A stretch of 64,000 nucleotides of DNA from Actinomadura violacea (GTDB taxonomy: Bacteria > Actinomycetota > Actinomycetes > Streptosporangiales > Streptosporangiaceae): NCBI RefSeq assembly GCF_017573465.1, contig NZ_JAGEPF010000023.1, forward strand, positions 124,001 through 188,000, written 5' to 3'. Shown piece after piece: positions 25,993-33,668 of the stretch; within the stretch, counting starts at the first letter, position 1; each line of letters starts with the position of its first letter. Below the pieces are notes generated by a model. The model made no database searches and had not been told where the DNA came from. It saw only the letters and a program-made list of their open reading frames with translations. A program made the position numbers and the translations under genes.

Positions 25993-26298
25993 ATGAACGC
26001 GACCCTCGAGCGACCGGAGATCCGGTTTCTCACCTCGGGCGAGGTCACGGGCGCTCAGCGCGCGGAGGCCGAACGCGCCGTCCGCGCGGCGCTGCACGGC
26101 ACCGGTGCCACGTCCGTGCAGGTCACGCTGAGCATCGTGGCCGACCCGTCGCTGCCCAGGCCGGCCCTCGCCAGGGCCGTCGCCGAGTTGGACGGGCGGC
26201 GCCTGCTCGCGCAGGCCGCCGCGCCGAGCCTGGAGGAGGCCATCGGCCTGCTCCGCCACCGCATCGCCGTCCGCGCGTCCTACCAACGAGCGGTCTGA
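25993..26298 (+). CDS. Small hypothetical protein, possibly HPF-like
   Basis: The 101-residue protein alternates a helix rich in Ala/Glu/Arg (AQRAEAERAVRAALHG), a strand (SVQVTLSIVADPS), VAELDGRRLLAQAAAPS and a final helix EEAIGLLRHRIAVRAS. The pattern resembles the short beta-alpha-beta-beta-beta-alpha fold of hibernation-factor/sigma-54-modulation proteins, but no diagnostic residue confirms it. GGGGGA precedes ATG 25993. A very strong hairpin follows. Confidence 0.65.
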   Translation: MNATLERPEIRFLTSGEVTGAQRAEAERAVRAALHGTGATSVQVTLSIVADPSLPRPALARAVAELDGRRLLAQAAAPSLEEAIGLLRHRIAVRASYQRAV

Positions 26299-26306
26299 CC
26301 CGCCCC

Positions 26307-26341
26307 GGGGTGGGCGGCGGCCGCAAGCCGCCGCCCACCCC
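26307..26341. terminator. Strong bidirectional terminator
   Basis: A perfect 14-bp stem (26307-26320 with 26328-26341) with loop CCGCAAG separates the small gene from the convergent ABC permease gene. Confidence 0.7.
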
Positions 26342-26350
26342 GCTTCCGTC

Positions 26351-27130
26351 TCAGGCGTCCCGGTGGGTCAGTGCCACGCTTGCGAGGGCGAGCGGGACGG
26401 CGGCGTACGCCAGCAGGACGGCTGCGGCGGCCGCGGGCGGTAGCAGTTCGCCGTAGATGGAGTGGTCCGCGCCGAGGCCGGCGATCTGTGCCGGCAGGCC
26501 GCTCAGCATCACCGATCCGAGCCGCTCGTTCCACGGGCCGGGCAGGTGGTAGACCAGCAGCGGCACCACATGCCACACCAGGACGAGCGTGACGATCGCG
26601 GCGGCCGCCGACCGTAGCAGGACGCCGAGGGCCAGGCCGAGCAGGGCGAAAACGGCCACGGCGGCGCCCGAGGCCACGAAGCCCGGCAGGTCGTGCGCGA
26701 TGGACGCGCGCTGGTCGGGGAACGGCCGCCCGCCGACGGCCAACCGGGTGCCGAGGAGGCATCCGATGGAGACCGCCTCGCCCACGACCAGGCCGGTCAG
26801 TCCCACCACCACGGCCTTCGCTGCGAGGAACCGTGTTCGGGACGACACCGCGACGAGGCTCGTCCGCACCATTCCGGTCCGGTACTCCGAGGTCGCCGCG
26901 AGCACGCCGAGCACCGCGAGACACAGTTGGGCGACCCATCCGCCCAGTTCCTGCAGCGGCCGCAGGAGGAAGCGGGCGCGGCGGGCGGCGTCCAGGCCGT
27001 CCCAGATGTGCGCTTCTTGGACGGCAAGCAGCACGACGAACAGGACGAACGCCGCGGCGACCGAGACGATCACATGGGTCGACCGGACGGAACGGAGCTT
27101 CCACCATTCGGCGGCGACGGCGTCGAGCAT
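26351..27130 (-). CDS. ABC-2-type permease (second copy)
   Basis: The 259-residue protein has about six membrane helices, preceded by the cytoplasmic AVAAEWWKLRSVRST segment typical of ABC-2 permeases linked to GNAT-like or bacitracin-type exporters. It is homologous to the next gene upstream, sharing AAEW(W/R)KLRSVRST, SEYxxGMxRTSL and LAAKA/FSAKA. Its ATG overlaps the stop of that gene by one base. The paralogous pair presumably forms a heterodimer with the ATPase encoded by the first gene of the operon. The exported compound is unknown. Confidence 0.85.
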   Translation of the reverse strand: MLDAVAAEWWKLRSVRSTHVIVSVAAAFVLFVVLLAVQEAHIWDGLDAARRARFLLRPLQELGGWVAQLCLAVLGVLAATSEYRTGMVRTSLVAVSSRTRFLAAKAVVVGLTGLVVGEAVSIGCLLGTRLAVGGRPFPDQRASIAHDLPGFVASGAAVAVFALLGLALGVLLRSAAAAIVTLVLVWHVVPLLVYHLPGPWNERLGSVMLSGLPAQIAGLGADHSIYGELLPPAAAAAVLLAYAAVPLALASVALTHRDA

Positions 27131-27906
27131 CACGCGTCCCGCCGCGCGAACACGCGGGCGCCGACGCCCAGCGCGACCACCACGTACGCCGCCAGAAGCA
27201 GGGCCGAGGCCGCCGGCGGCAGGCCGTCCCGGGCGGAAGACGCCCCTGGTGGCCTCGCCATCTGGTCGGCGAGGCCGGAGGGCAGCACCGACCAGACCCG
27301 CTCGCTCCACGGGTCCGGAAGCAGGTTCGCGACGGGCGGCACCACGAACAGCACCGCCATCCCGGTCGTGATGGTCCCCGCGGTGGAGCGGAGCACCGCC
27401 GCCAGGCCGGCCGTCATGAGCGTGAGGGCCGCGGTCGTCACCGCCATGGCCAGCAGGTACGGGACGTGGTCGAGGAACGGGGCGTCGAACGCGCGGATCG
27501 GACGGCCGTCCGCGGCCGCCTTGCCCGCCAGGACGCCGACGGCCAGGCTCGCCAGCGCGGCGACGAACATCGCGATCCCCGGAACCGCCGCCTTGGCGGA
27601 GAACAGGATCGGATGCCGTGGGGTCGCGGCGAGGCTCGTCCGGATCATCCCCGACGCGTACTCCGACGTCGTCGGCAGCGCGCCGAGCAACACCGCGCAG
27701 ACCGGCAGGGCGATCGACAACGGCTGCTCCGGCGGCGCGGACCGGAACGTCGCCCGCCGGGCCTGCGACAGGCCGTCCCAGTAGTGGGCCGCGTACAGCG
27801 ACCACGCCACGCACAAGAGCGCGAACGCCGCGACCACGCCGAGGACGGCGAACGTCGAACGGACCGAACGCAGCTTCCGCCATTCCGCCGCCATCGCGTC
27901 GATCAC
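27130..27906 (-). CDS. ABC-2-type permease (first copy)
   Basis: The 258-residue protein has the same topology as its downstream paralogue: AAEWRKLRSVRST, a long extracytoplasmic loop after helix 1, TTSEYASGMIRTSL, and later helices rich in Ala/Val. The start GTG 27906 overlaps the ATPase stop by GTGA; ATG 27894 is an alternative. The divergent two-component system suggests induction by a signal such as a membrane-active antibiotic. Confidence 0.85.
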   Translation of the reverse strand: MIDAMAAEWRKLRSVRSTFAVLGVVAAFALLCVAWSLYAAHYWDGLSQARRATFRSAPPEQPLSIALPVCAVLLGALPTTSEYASGMIRTSLAATPRHPILFSAKAAVPGIAMFVAALASLAVGVLAGKAAADGRPIRAFDAPFLDHVPYLLAMAVTTAALTLMTAGLAAVLRSTAGTITTGMAVLFVVPPVANLLPDPWSERVWSVLPSGLADQMARPPGASSARDGLPPAASALLLAAYVVVALGVGARVFARRDA

Positions 27907-28808
27907 GACGCCACCGCCCCGAACTCGGTGCTGCCCGCCGTCAGTTGCATGTACGCCTCCTCCAGGGACGCGCTGCGCGGCGTCACCTCGTACAGCGGGA
28001 TGCCGTGCGCGGCGGCCCGGTCGCCGATCTCCGCCACGTCCAGCCCGGCCACCGACAACGCGCCGCCCGGCGCCGCCTCGACCGTGCCGCCCGCGGCCGC
28101 CAGCACCCCGACCAGCTCCTCGGGACGCGGCGACCGGACCAGCACCCCGCGCGCGAACCGGTCGGTCAACTCCCGCACCGAGGTGTCGGCGATCAACCGG
28201 CCCTGCCCGATGACGACCAGCCGGTCCGCGGTCAGTTCCATCTCGCTCATCAGGTGGCTGGAGACCAGCACCGTCCGGCCTTCGGCGGCCAGCGCCCGCA
28301 TCAGTCCCCGGATCCACCGCACCCCGTCCGGGTCCAGCCCGTTCACCGGTTCGTCGAACATCAGCACACCCGGATCGCCCAGCAGTGCCGCCGCGATCCC
28401 GAGCCGCTGCCGCATCCCGAGCGAGAACCCGCCCACCCGCTTGCGCGCCACTCCCGCCAGCCCTACCTGCTCCAGGACCTCCACCACCCGTTTCGTCCCG
28501 ATGCCGTTGCTGCGCGCCAGCCAGCCGAGATGGTCGAACGCGCGGCGGCCGCCGTGCACCGCGCCCGCGTCCAGCAGCGCCCCCACCTCGTGCAGCGGCC
28601 GCCGCAACGCCGTGTACGGGCCGCCGTTCACCAGCGCCTCGCCCGACGACGGCGCGTCCAGCCCCAGGAGCACGCGCATCGTCGTCGATTTGCCCGCGCC
28701 GTTCGGGCCGAGGAAGCCCGTCACCGTTCCCGGCCGCACCTGGAACGACAGGCCGTCGACGGCGACGGTCCGCCCGTAGCGTTTGGTCAGTTCCCTCACT
28801 TCGATCAC
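27903..28808 (-). CDS. ABC transporter ATP-binding protein
   Basis: The 301-residue ATPase has GPNGAGKST, the Q-loop, FSLGMRQRLG as signature, LMFDEPVNGLDPDG as Walker B and the H-loop SSHL. It also has a C-terminal extension of about 90 residues, as in BcrA/drug-export ATPases. GTG 28808 begins the conserved VIEVRELTKRYG. It is the first gene of a three-gene export operon (ATPase, permease, permease), divergent from a histidine kinase/response regulator pair. Confidence 0.92.
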   Translation of the reverse strand: MIEVRELTKRYGRTVAVDGLSFQVRPGTVTGFLGPNGAGKSTTMRVLLGLDAPSSGEALVNGGPYTALRRPLHEVGALLDAGAVHGGRRAFDHLGWLARSNGIGTKRVVEVLEQVGLAGVARKRVGGFSLGMRQRLGIAAALLGDPGVLMFDEPVNGLDPDGVRWIRGLMRALAAEGRTVLVSSHLMSEMELTADRLVVIGQGRLIADTSVRELTDRFARGVLVRSPRPEELVGVLAAAGGTVEAAPGGALSVAGLDVAEIGDRAAAHGIPLYEVTPRSASLEEAYMQLTAGSTEFGAVAS

Positions 28809-28866
28809 ATCGTCGACACTTCCGCCGGAGCCCGCTCGGCACATCGGAACCAGGTCCGGACTTGCC

Positions 28867-28916
28867 GGTCCGACCGTGCTCCGAGAAAGGGGTGCCGCGT
28901 CGGACCGTGGTCTGAC
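28867..28916. promoter_or_regulatory. Repeated GGTCCGAC half-sites between ABC operon and two-component genes
   Basis: GGTCCGAC (28867-28874), its inverse GTCGGACC (28899-28906) and GGTCTGAC (28909-28916) cluster in the divergent promoter region. The TACCGT at 28954-28959 is a likely -10 for the kinase gene. A site for the NarL-type regulator is plausible. Confidence 0.35.
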
Positions 28917-28965
28917 GCCCCCTGGCAGGACGCGTCCGGCGGCGCCGTCCGGCTACCGTCATGAC

Positions 28966-30081
28966 GTGCACGAACCCGAGCCGGCCTCCCCGTACGCCCG
29001 GCGGATCCGACTGGACGCCGCGGTCGCGGTCGTCTACACGCTGTTCCTGCTGATGTTCTCGGGTGGCCACGAGACGTCGGCGCTGCTCGCCGTTCCCGTC
29101 GCCGCCGCCATGGGCCTGCCCCTCGCCGTCCGCCGGCTCTGGCCCGTCCCGGTCTTCGGCGCCGTCCTCGCCGCCTCCACCGTGGCCCTGGTCCTCGGCC
29201 TTCCCTGGGACTTCTTCGCCGCGGCGGCGTACGCGCTCTACCCGCTCGCGCTGAGCCTGCCGCGCCTGCGCTGGATCCCGACACGGGTGATCGGCGTCCT
29301 GAGCGCCATCGTCATATTCGGCGGCGCGTTGGTCGGACCCAAGAACTGGCACACCGAACAACTCGGGCGGGTGGCCCTGGGGCTCGGCGTGCTCGGCGCG
29401 GCCTGGGCCCTCAGCCGCGCCGTCCGCGACCGGCGCGCCTACACCGCCCAGGCCGCCCGCAGGCTCGCGGAGACCGCCGTCGGCGAGGAAAGGCTCCGCA
29501 TCGCCCGGGAACTGCACGACATCGTCGCGCACAGCATGAGCCTCATCGCCGTCAAGGCGGGGGTGGCCGTCCACGTCGCCGAGGCCCGCCCGCAGGAGGC
29601 CCTCGACGCGCTGCGCGTCATCGAGTCCACCAGCCGCGGAACCCTCGCCGAGATGCGCCACCTGCTCGGCGTACTGCGCGCGGACGAACCCGGCCTCGCC
29701 CCTTCACCTGGCCTCGGTTCCCTGCCTGGCCTCGCCGAGCGCGCGGCCATGGCGGGAGTCCACGTCGACCTCGACGTACGCGTGGCGGATCTGCCGGAGA
29801 GCATGGCGCTCGCGGCCTACCGGATCGTCCAGGAGGCCGTCACCAACGTCGTCAAGCACGCCGCCCCCGCGCGCTGCCGCGTCCTGGTCGAGGTCTCCGG
29901 CGGCTGCCTGCGCATCGAGGTGGACGACGACGGGCCCGGCGTCCGCGTCCTGCCCGGCGCCCCCGGGCACGGCCTCATCGGGATGCGCGAACGCGTCATG
30001 ATGTACGGCGGCGACTTCACCGCCGGCCCCCGAGCCGAGGGCGGCTTCGCGGTCGCCGCCGCCTTCCCCTACGAAGCCTAG
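28966..30081 (+). CDS. NarL-type sensor histidine kinase
   Basis: The 371-residue protein has about five to six N-terminal membrane helices (residues 15-150). HisKA_3 follows with EERLRIARELHDIVAHSMS (phospho-His184), then an HATPase domain with QEAVTNVVKHA and DDDGPG...GHGLIGMRERV. The start GTG 28966 lies six bases after TACCGT and lacks a ribosome site, suggesting a leaderless message. The response regulator follows seven bases later. It probably senses the substrate of the divergent exporter, as in other such pairs. Confidence 0.92.
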   Translation: MHEPEPASPYARRIRLDAAVAVVYTLFLLMFSGGHETSALLAVPVAAAMGLPLAVRRLWPVPVFGAVLAASTVALVLGLPWDFFAAAAYALYPLALSLPRLRWIPTRVIGVLSAIVIFGGALVGPKNWHTEQLGRVALGLGVLGAAWALSRAVRDRRAYTAQAARRLAETAVGEERLRIARELHDIVAHSMSLIAVKAGVAVHVAEARPQEALDALRVIESTSRGTLAEMRHLLGVLRADEPGLAPSPGLGSLPGLAERAAMAGVHVDLDVRVADLPESMALAAYRIVQEAVTNVVKHAAPARCRVLVEVSGGCLRIEVDDDGPGVRVLPGAPGHGLIGMRERVMMYGGDFTAGPRAEGGFAVAAAFPYEA

Positions 30082-30088
30082 GAGTCCG

Positions 30089-30745
30089 TTGGAACTGCGC
30101 GTCCTCGTCGCCGACGACCAGGCCCTGGTGCGCGGCAGCTTCCGCGTCCTGATCGACACCGCGCCCGGCCTGTGCGCCGTCGGCGAGGCGGGCACGGGCG
30201 CGGAGGCGGTCGAACTCGCCGAGCGCGAACGCCCCGACGTCGTCCTCATGGACGTCCGGATGCCGGAGATGGACGGCATCGAGGCGACCCGGCGCATCGG
30301 CCGTGACCTGCCGGACGTCCGGGTCCTCATCCTCACCACGTTCGACCTGGACGCCTACGTCTACGCGGCGCTGCGCGCGGGCGCCAGCGGCTTCCTGCTC
30401 AAGGACACCCCGCCCGCCGACCTGCTGTCGGCGATCCGCGTGGTCGCCTCCGGCGAGTCGCTGCTCGCCCCGACCGTCACGCGCCGGCTGATCGCCGAGT
30501 TCGTCCGCCGGCCCGCCCCCGCGCAGCCGCCGCCCGCCGGGCTCGACGTCCTCACCGACCGCGAGCGCGAGGTCCTCGCCCTCGTCGCCCGCGGCCTGTC
30601 CAACCCCGAACTCGCCGATCACCTGCAGCTCAGCCCCGCCACGGTGAAGACCCACATCGGCCGCCTGCTGGCCAAGCTCCAGGCCCGCGACCGAGCCCAG
30701 CTGGTGATCGCCGCCTACGAGACGGGCCTGGTCCGCCCCCGCTGA
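30089..30745 (+). CDS. NarL/LuxR-type response regulator
   Basis: The 218-residue protein has a receiver domain with VADDQALV, phospho-acceptor Asp55 in VLMDVRMPEMDG, and Thr and Lys in LTTFD and LLKDTPP. The C-terminal LuxR HTH has LTDREREVLALVARGLSN and SPATVKTHIGRLLAKL. The start is TTG 30089, with GGAG five bases upstream. It is the partner of the preceding kinase and probable controller of the divergent ABC genes. Confidence 0.93.
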   Translation: MELRVLVADDQALVRGSFRVLIDTAPGLCAVGEAGTGAEAVELAERERPDVVLMDVRMPEMDGIEATRRIGRDLPDVRVLILTTFDLDAYVYAALRAGASGFLLKDTPPADLLSAIRVVASGESLLAPTVTRRLIAEFVRRPAPAQPPPAGLDVLTDREREVLALVARGLSNPELADHLQLSPATVKTHIGRLLAKLQARDRAQLVIAAYETGLVRPR

Positions 30746-30829
30746 CCTGCTCACTTCGGCGTCCGCGCAGCCCGCGAGGGCGGGGGTGAGGACCCGTGGC
30801 GCGGCGGCGGGATGGGAGCGGCCGGCGGG

Positions 30830-31738
30830 CTAACCGTTCAGCAGGTGCGGGGCGAGACGCTCGAACTGGTCGGCGGTGGAGGCGAGGTCCGGCTGGAAGA
30901 CCGTCACGCACACGTGGTCGGCCCCCGCGTCCAGCTGGGCCCGGACGCCCTTGGCGATCTCGGTCTCGTCACCCCAGGAGAAACAGGCGTCGACGACCTC
31001 GTCGGAGCCGCCGCCTGCGATCTCCGCCTCCGAGAAGCCGAGCCTCTTGAGGGCGTCGATATAGGGCGATCCCGGCATCGAGAAGGCACCGACCTGGCGG
31101 GCGATGCCCCGCGCCTTCTCGGGGTCCGTCTCGAGGATCACCGGGCGCAGGGCGATCAGCAGCCTGTCCGGGCCGAGCAGCTCGCGCGCACGGCGCGTGT
31201 GCTCGATCGGCATCATCGCGGGCAGCATCCCGTCCGCCCGGTCGCGGGCCAGGCCCTGCATCTTCGGCCCCAGCGCCGCGAGCAGCCGCGGGAACGGCAC
31301 CTCCGGCGCGGGCGCGGCCGCCACGGCGGCGTCCATCCCATCGAGGTACTCGCGCATGCGGGTGAGCGGACTGCTCCATGCCTGGCCGCTCTGCTCGACG
31401 ATCGCGCCCATGCTGACGCCGACGCCGAGCGCGAGCCGTCCCGGATAGGCGTCCGCCAGCACCGAGGCGGCACCCTGCATCGCGGCGGGATGCCGCGCCC
31501 ACAGGTTCGCGATCGCCGATCCGAGCACGATGCGCTCGGTGGCCGCGAGCATGACGCTGAGCTGCGTGAACACCTCGCGCCCGCCGATCGCCTCGTTCAC
31601 CCAGATCGACCCGTAGCCGGCGTCCTCCACCCGGCGGGCCGCCCGCCGCCACTCGTCCGCGGGGGCGAGGGGCGTCATCAGCCCCACCCCGACCCGCCCC
31701 AGCCGCCGCCTCGCCTCGAGCACCGCTTCCTCGCCCAT
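30830..31738 (-). CDS. LLM-class F420-dependent oxidoreductase
   Basis: The 302-residue TIM-barrel protein of the luciferase-like family has GVGLMTPLAPADEWRRAARRVEDAGYGSIWVNE, VMLAATERIVLGSAIANLWARHPAAMQGAASVLADAYPGRLALGVGVS and a late DAGADHVCVTV strip. Comparable actinobacterial proteins use F420 rather than FMN. AAGGAGA precedes ATG 31738. It is divergent from a TetR regulator that probably controls it. Confidence 0.9.
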   Translation of the reverse strand: MGEEAVLEARRRLGRVGVGLMTPLAPADEWRRAARRVEDAGYGSIWVNEAIGGREVFTQLSVMLAATERIVLGSAIANLWARHPAAMQGAASVLADAYPGRLALGVGVSMGAIVEQSGQAWSSPLTRMREYLDGMDAAVAAAPAPEVPFPRLLAALGPKMQGLARDRADGMLPAMMPIEHTRRARELLGPDRLLIALRPVILETDPEKARGIARQVGAFSMPGSPYIDALKRLGFSEAEIAGGGSDEVVDACFSWGDETEIAKGVRAQLDAGADHVCVTVFQPDLASTADQFERLAPHLLNG

Positions 31739-31783
31739 CGCCGTCTCCTTCGGCCGTACAATCGGAACTATCAACCCGCTTAG

Positions 31784-31801
31784 GAGCGTAGCGGAACGCT
31801 C
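31784..31801. promoter_or_regulatory. Candidate TetR operator
   Basis: GAGCGT-AGCGGA-ACGCTC is a perfect 6-6-6 inverted repeat in the 93-base gap between the LLM oxidoreductase and the divergent tetR gene. Confidence 0.45.
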
Positions 31802-31831
31802 GCCCCGCTTGTCAACGAGGAAGAGGCGCCC

Positions 31832-32587
31832 GTGCCCGACGACCGGTCCCGCCGCACCGACGCCGAGCCCCGCCGTGCGGACGCGCGCCGGAACCGGCGG
31901 CGGATCCTCGAGGCCGCGCTGGAGGCGTTCGCCGCCGAAGGGCGGCTCGTCCCGCTGGACGACATCGCCCGCCGCGCCGGTGTCGGCGCCGGGACGGTCT
32001 ACCGCAACTTCCCCACCAAGGGGGCGCTGTTCACGGCCGTCATCACCGACCGCTTCGAGAGCATCATCGAGGAGGCCAGGTCGCTGGCCGACGCCGACGA
32101 CCCGGGGGAGCGGTTCTACGGCTTCCTGATGTGGGTCGTCGAGCGCGCGATGTTCAACCACGCCCTCTGCGAGGCGCTGGCGCTGGAAGAGGGCGGCAGG
32201 ACGTTCGCGGCCCCCGGCGTCGAGGAGGAGTTCAACGAGGCCCTCGGCGCACTGCTCCGGCGGGCCCAGGCGGCCGGCGACGTGCGCGCGGACGTCGACC
32301 TCCGGGATGTGCGGGCCCTGATGGCCGGCTGCGTGGTCACCGAGCGGATGCGGCGCGCCGACGGGCCGCCCGGCCGCATGACCGCGCTGGCCTGCGACGC
32401 GCTCCGCCCCGCCGCCGTAACGAAAGTTCGTGACGAAACCCGACCGCCGTCCCGTAACGAAAGTCGCTGCGAGGTCTGCGGAACTCCGCTGCCCGCTGCC
32501 CGCACCGGGCGCCCGGCGCGGTTCTGCGGTGCCGCCTGCCGGCAGAAGGCCCACCGCCGCCGGGCCGCGGCCCCGAAATCCGGTTGA
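31832..32587 (+). CDS. TetR-family regulator with C-terminal Cys-rich tail
   Basis: The 251-residue protein has a standard TetR N terminus (RRRILEAALEAFAAEGR, GVGAGTVYRNFPTKGALF) and a ligand domain ending near residue 195. It then carries an extra 50 residues: CEVCGTPLP, PARFCGAAC and RQKAHRRR. This tail matches a small zinc-knuckle motif found on assorted actinobacterial proteins and is unusual on a TetR protein. The linker DNA holds GTNACGAAA repeats. GTG 31832 has GAGGAAGAG upstream. The tail may result from fusion with a neighbouring reading frame. Confidence 0.85.
   Translation: MPDDRSRRTDAEPRRADARRNRRRILEAALEAFAAEGRLVPLDDIARRAGVGAGTVYRNFPTKGALFTAVITDRFESIIEEARSLADADDPGERFYGFLMWVVERAMFNHALCEALALEEGGRTFAAPGVEEEFNEALGALLRRAQAAGDVRADVDLRDVRALMAGCVVTERMRRADGPPGRMTALACDALRPAAVTKVRDETRPPSRNESRCEVCGTPLPAARTGRPARFCGAACRQKAHRRRAAAPKSG
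32417..32434. promoter_or_regulatory. TetR-operator-like palindrome inside the tetR gene
   Basis: GTAACGAA-AG-TTCGTGAC is palindromic except for one position. A further GTGACGAAAC (32430-32439) and GTAACGAAAG (32454-32463) follow. All lie in the codons linking the TetR domain to its Cys-rich tail. Confidence 0.4.
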
Positions 32588-32621
32588 ACCCGCCGCGCGC
32601 CTGCGGCACCGTGGCCCCACC

Positions 32622-33212
32622 ATGCGCACACGTGAGATCCGCGCCCTCCACGACCGCGACTCGATCACCGTCTACCAGGCGTACGGCCCCGAGATCGGTG
32701 CTCCGGCGGCGCGGCACGGCACCTTCGTCCCTCCGTTCTCCCGCACCCGGATGACGTGGATCAAGCCGTCGTTCCTGTGGCTGATGGCCCGCAGCAACTG
32801 GGCGCGCAAGCCCGGCCAGGAGACCGTGCTCGCCGTCCGGATCACCCGCGCCGGCTGGGAGGACGCACTCGCCCGGGCCGTCCCGACCGACCCGGACCGT
32901 CGCGTCTTCCGCAGCTCCGACGAATGGCGCCGCCGCTTCGCGCAGGCCCACGTCCACGTCCAATGGGATCCCGAGCGTTCGGTGAACGGAGGGAAGCTCG
33001 AGGCGCGGAGCATCCAGGTGGGGCTGAGCCGCCACATAGTGGACCGCTACGTCGACGACTGGATCCTCGGCATCGAGGACCGGACGCCGCTCGTCCGCAG
33101 GATCCACGGCCTCCTCCAAGCGGGCCGGACGACCCAGGCCAAGGCGCTGCTGCCCAAGGAACGCCTCTACCCGCTGCCTCCCGCCCTGGCCCACGGCATC
33201 GGAGCCGACTGA
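32622..33212 (+). CDS. DUF4291-family protein
   Basis: The 196-residue protein has the family hallmarks VYQAYGPEIG, FVPPFSRTRMTWIKPSFLWLM and RSNWA, followed by VLAVRITRAGW and VQWDPER. A basic C-terminal HGLLQAG region ends it. The biochemical role of DUF4291 is not known to me. ATG 32622 has no clear ribosome site. It ends at the edge of a repeat-rich intergenic stretch. Confidence 0.85.
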   Translation: MRTREIRALHDRDSITVYQAYGPEIGAPAARHGTFVPPFSRTRMTWIKPSFLWLMARSNWARKPGQETVLAVRITRAGWEDALARAVPTDPDRRVFRSSDEWRRRFAQAHVHVQWDPERSVNGGKLEARSIQVGLSRHIVDRYVDDWILGIEDRTPLVRRIHGLLQAGRTTQAKALLPKERLYPLPPALAHGIGAD

Positions 33213-33407
33213 CCCGCCGCGCCCCAGCCCCGAGCGCCGCCGCGCCTCTGCCACCAAGTACCGCCGCGCCTCCGCCGCCGCGCCTCAGCCTCGGGCGGCC
33301 GCCGCGCCTCCGCCACCAAGCGCCGCCGCACCACCAGCGCCGCACCACCACCGCCGCACCACCACCGCCGCGCCTCCGTTGCCGCACTTCCGTCGCGGCG
33401 CCTCCGG

Positions 33408-33492
33408 GCGCCGCCGTCCCAGGGGCGCCGCCGTCCGAGGGGCGCCGCCGTCCGAGGGGCGCCGCCGTCCGAGGGGCGCCGCCGTCCGAGGG
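33408..33492. repeat. Five 17-bp tandem repeats
   Basis: Five head-to-tail copies of GCGCCGCCGTCCGAGGG run from 33408 to 33492; the first has CCA for CGA. The unit is not a multiple of three, so it does not encode a peptide repeat. Unit length and copy number equal those of the unrelated array at 11865-11949. Confidence 0.9.
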
Positions 33493-33636
33493 GCGCGGCG
33501 TGTCACGAAACATTTGGCTCTGGAGTCACGAAACCTTATGCGCTGCCGTGCGCCACGATCGGCGCGCCCAGAGACACCGTCACGCGTCCCAGGTTCGGAT
33601 GCGCGCCGTCTGCCGGGGCGGCCTGTCGCACTTTGC

Positions 33637-33652
33637 TCGAACACATGTTCGG
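33637..33652 (+). promoter_or_regulatory. LexA (SOS) box
   Basis: TCGAACACATGTTCGG matches the actinobacterial LexA consensus TCGAAC-N4-GTTCGA at 11 of 12 fixed positions. It ends two bases before TAGGGT (33655-33660), the likely -10 of a leaderless GTG at 33669, an ideal place for repression. Confidence 0.7.
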
Positions 33653-33668
33653 GCTAGGGTCTGGTCTC

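Larger units (their letters stand above)
33213..33668. other. Repeat-rich intergenic region
   Basis: After the DUF4291 gene comes about 190 bases of CCGCCGCGCC/CACCACC low-complexity sequence. Then follow a 17-bp tandem array, two GTCACGAAAC copies (33502-33511, 33525-33534) and the SOS promoter of the next gene. No protein is supported here; long open frames are a by-product of GC-rich repeats. Confidence 0.6.

Noticed and set aside
33408..33492. Possible CRISPR array
   Set aside because: The 17-bp units are directly adjacent with no spacers and no cas genes. The Cas4-like nuclease at 17.5 kb is not linked to any array.
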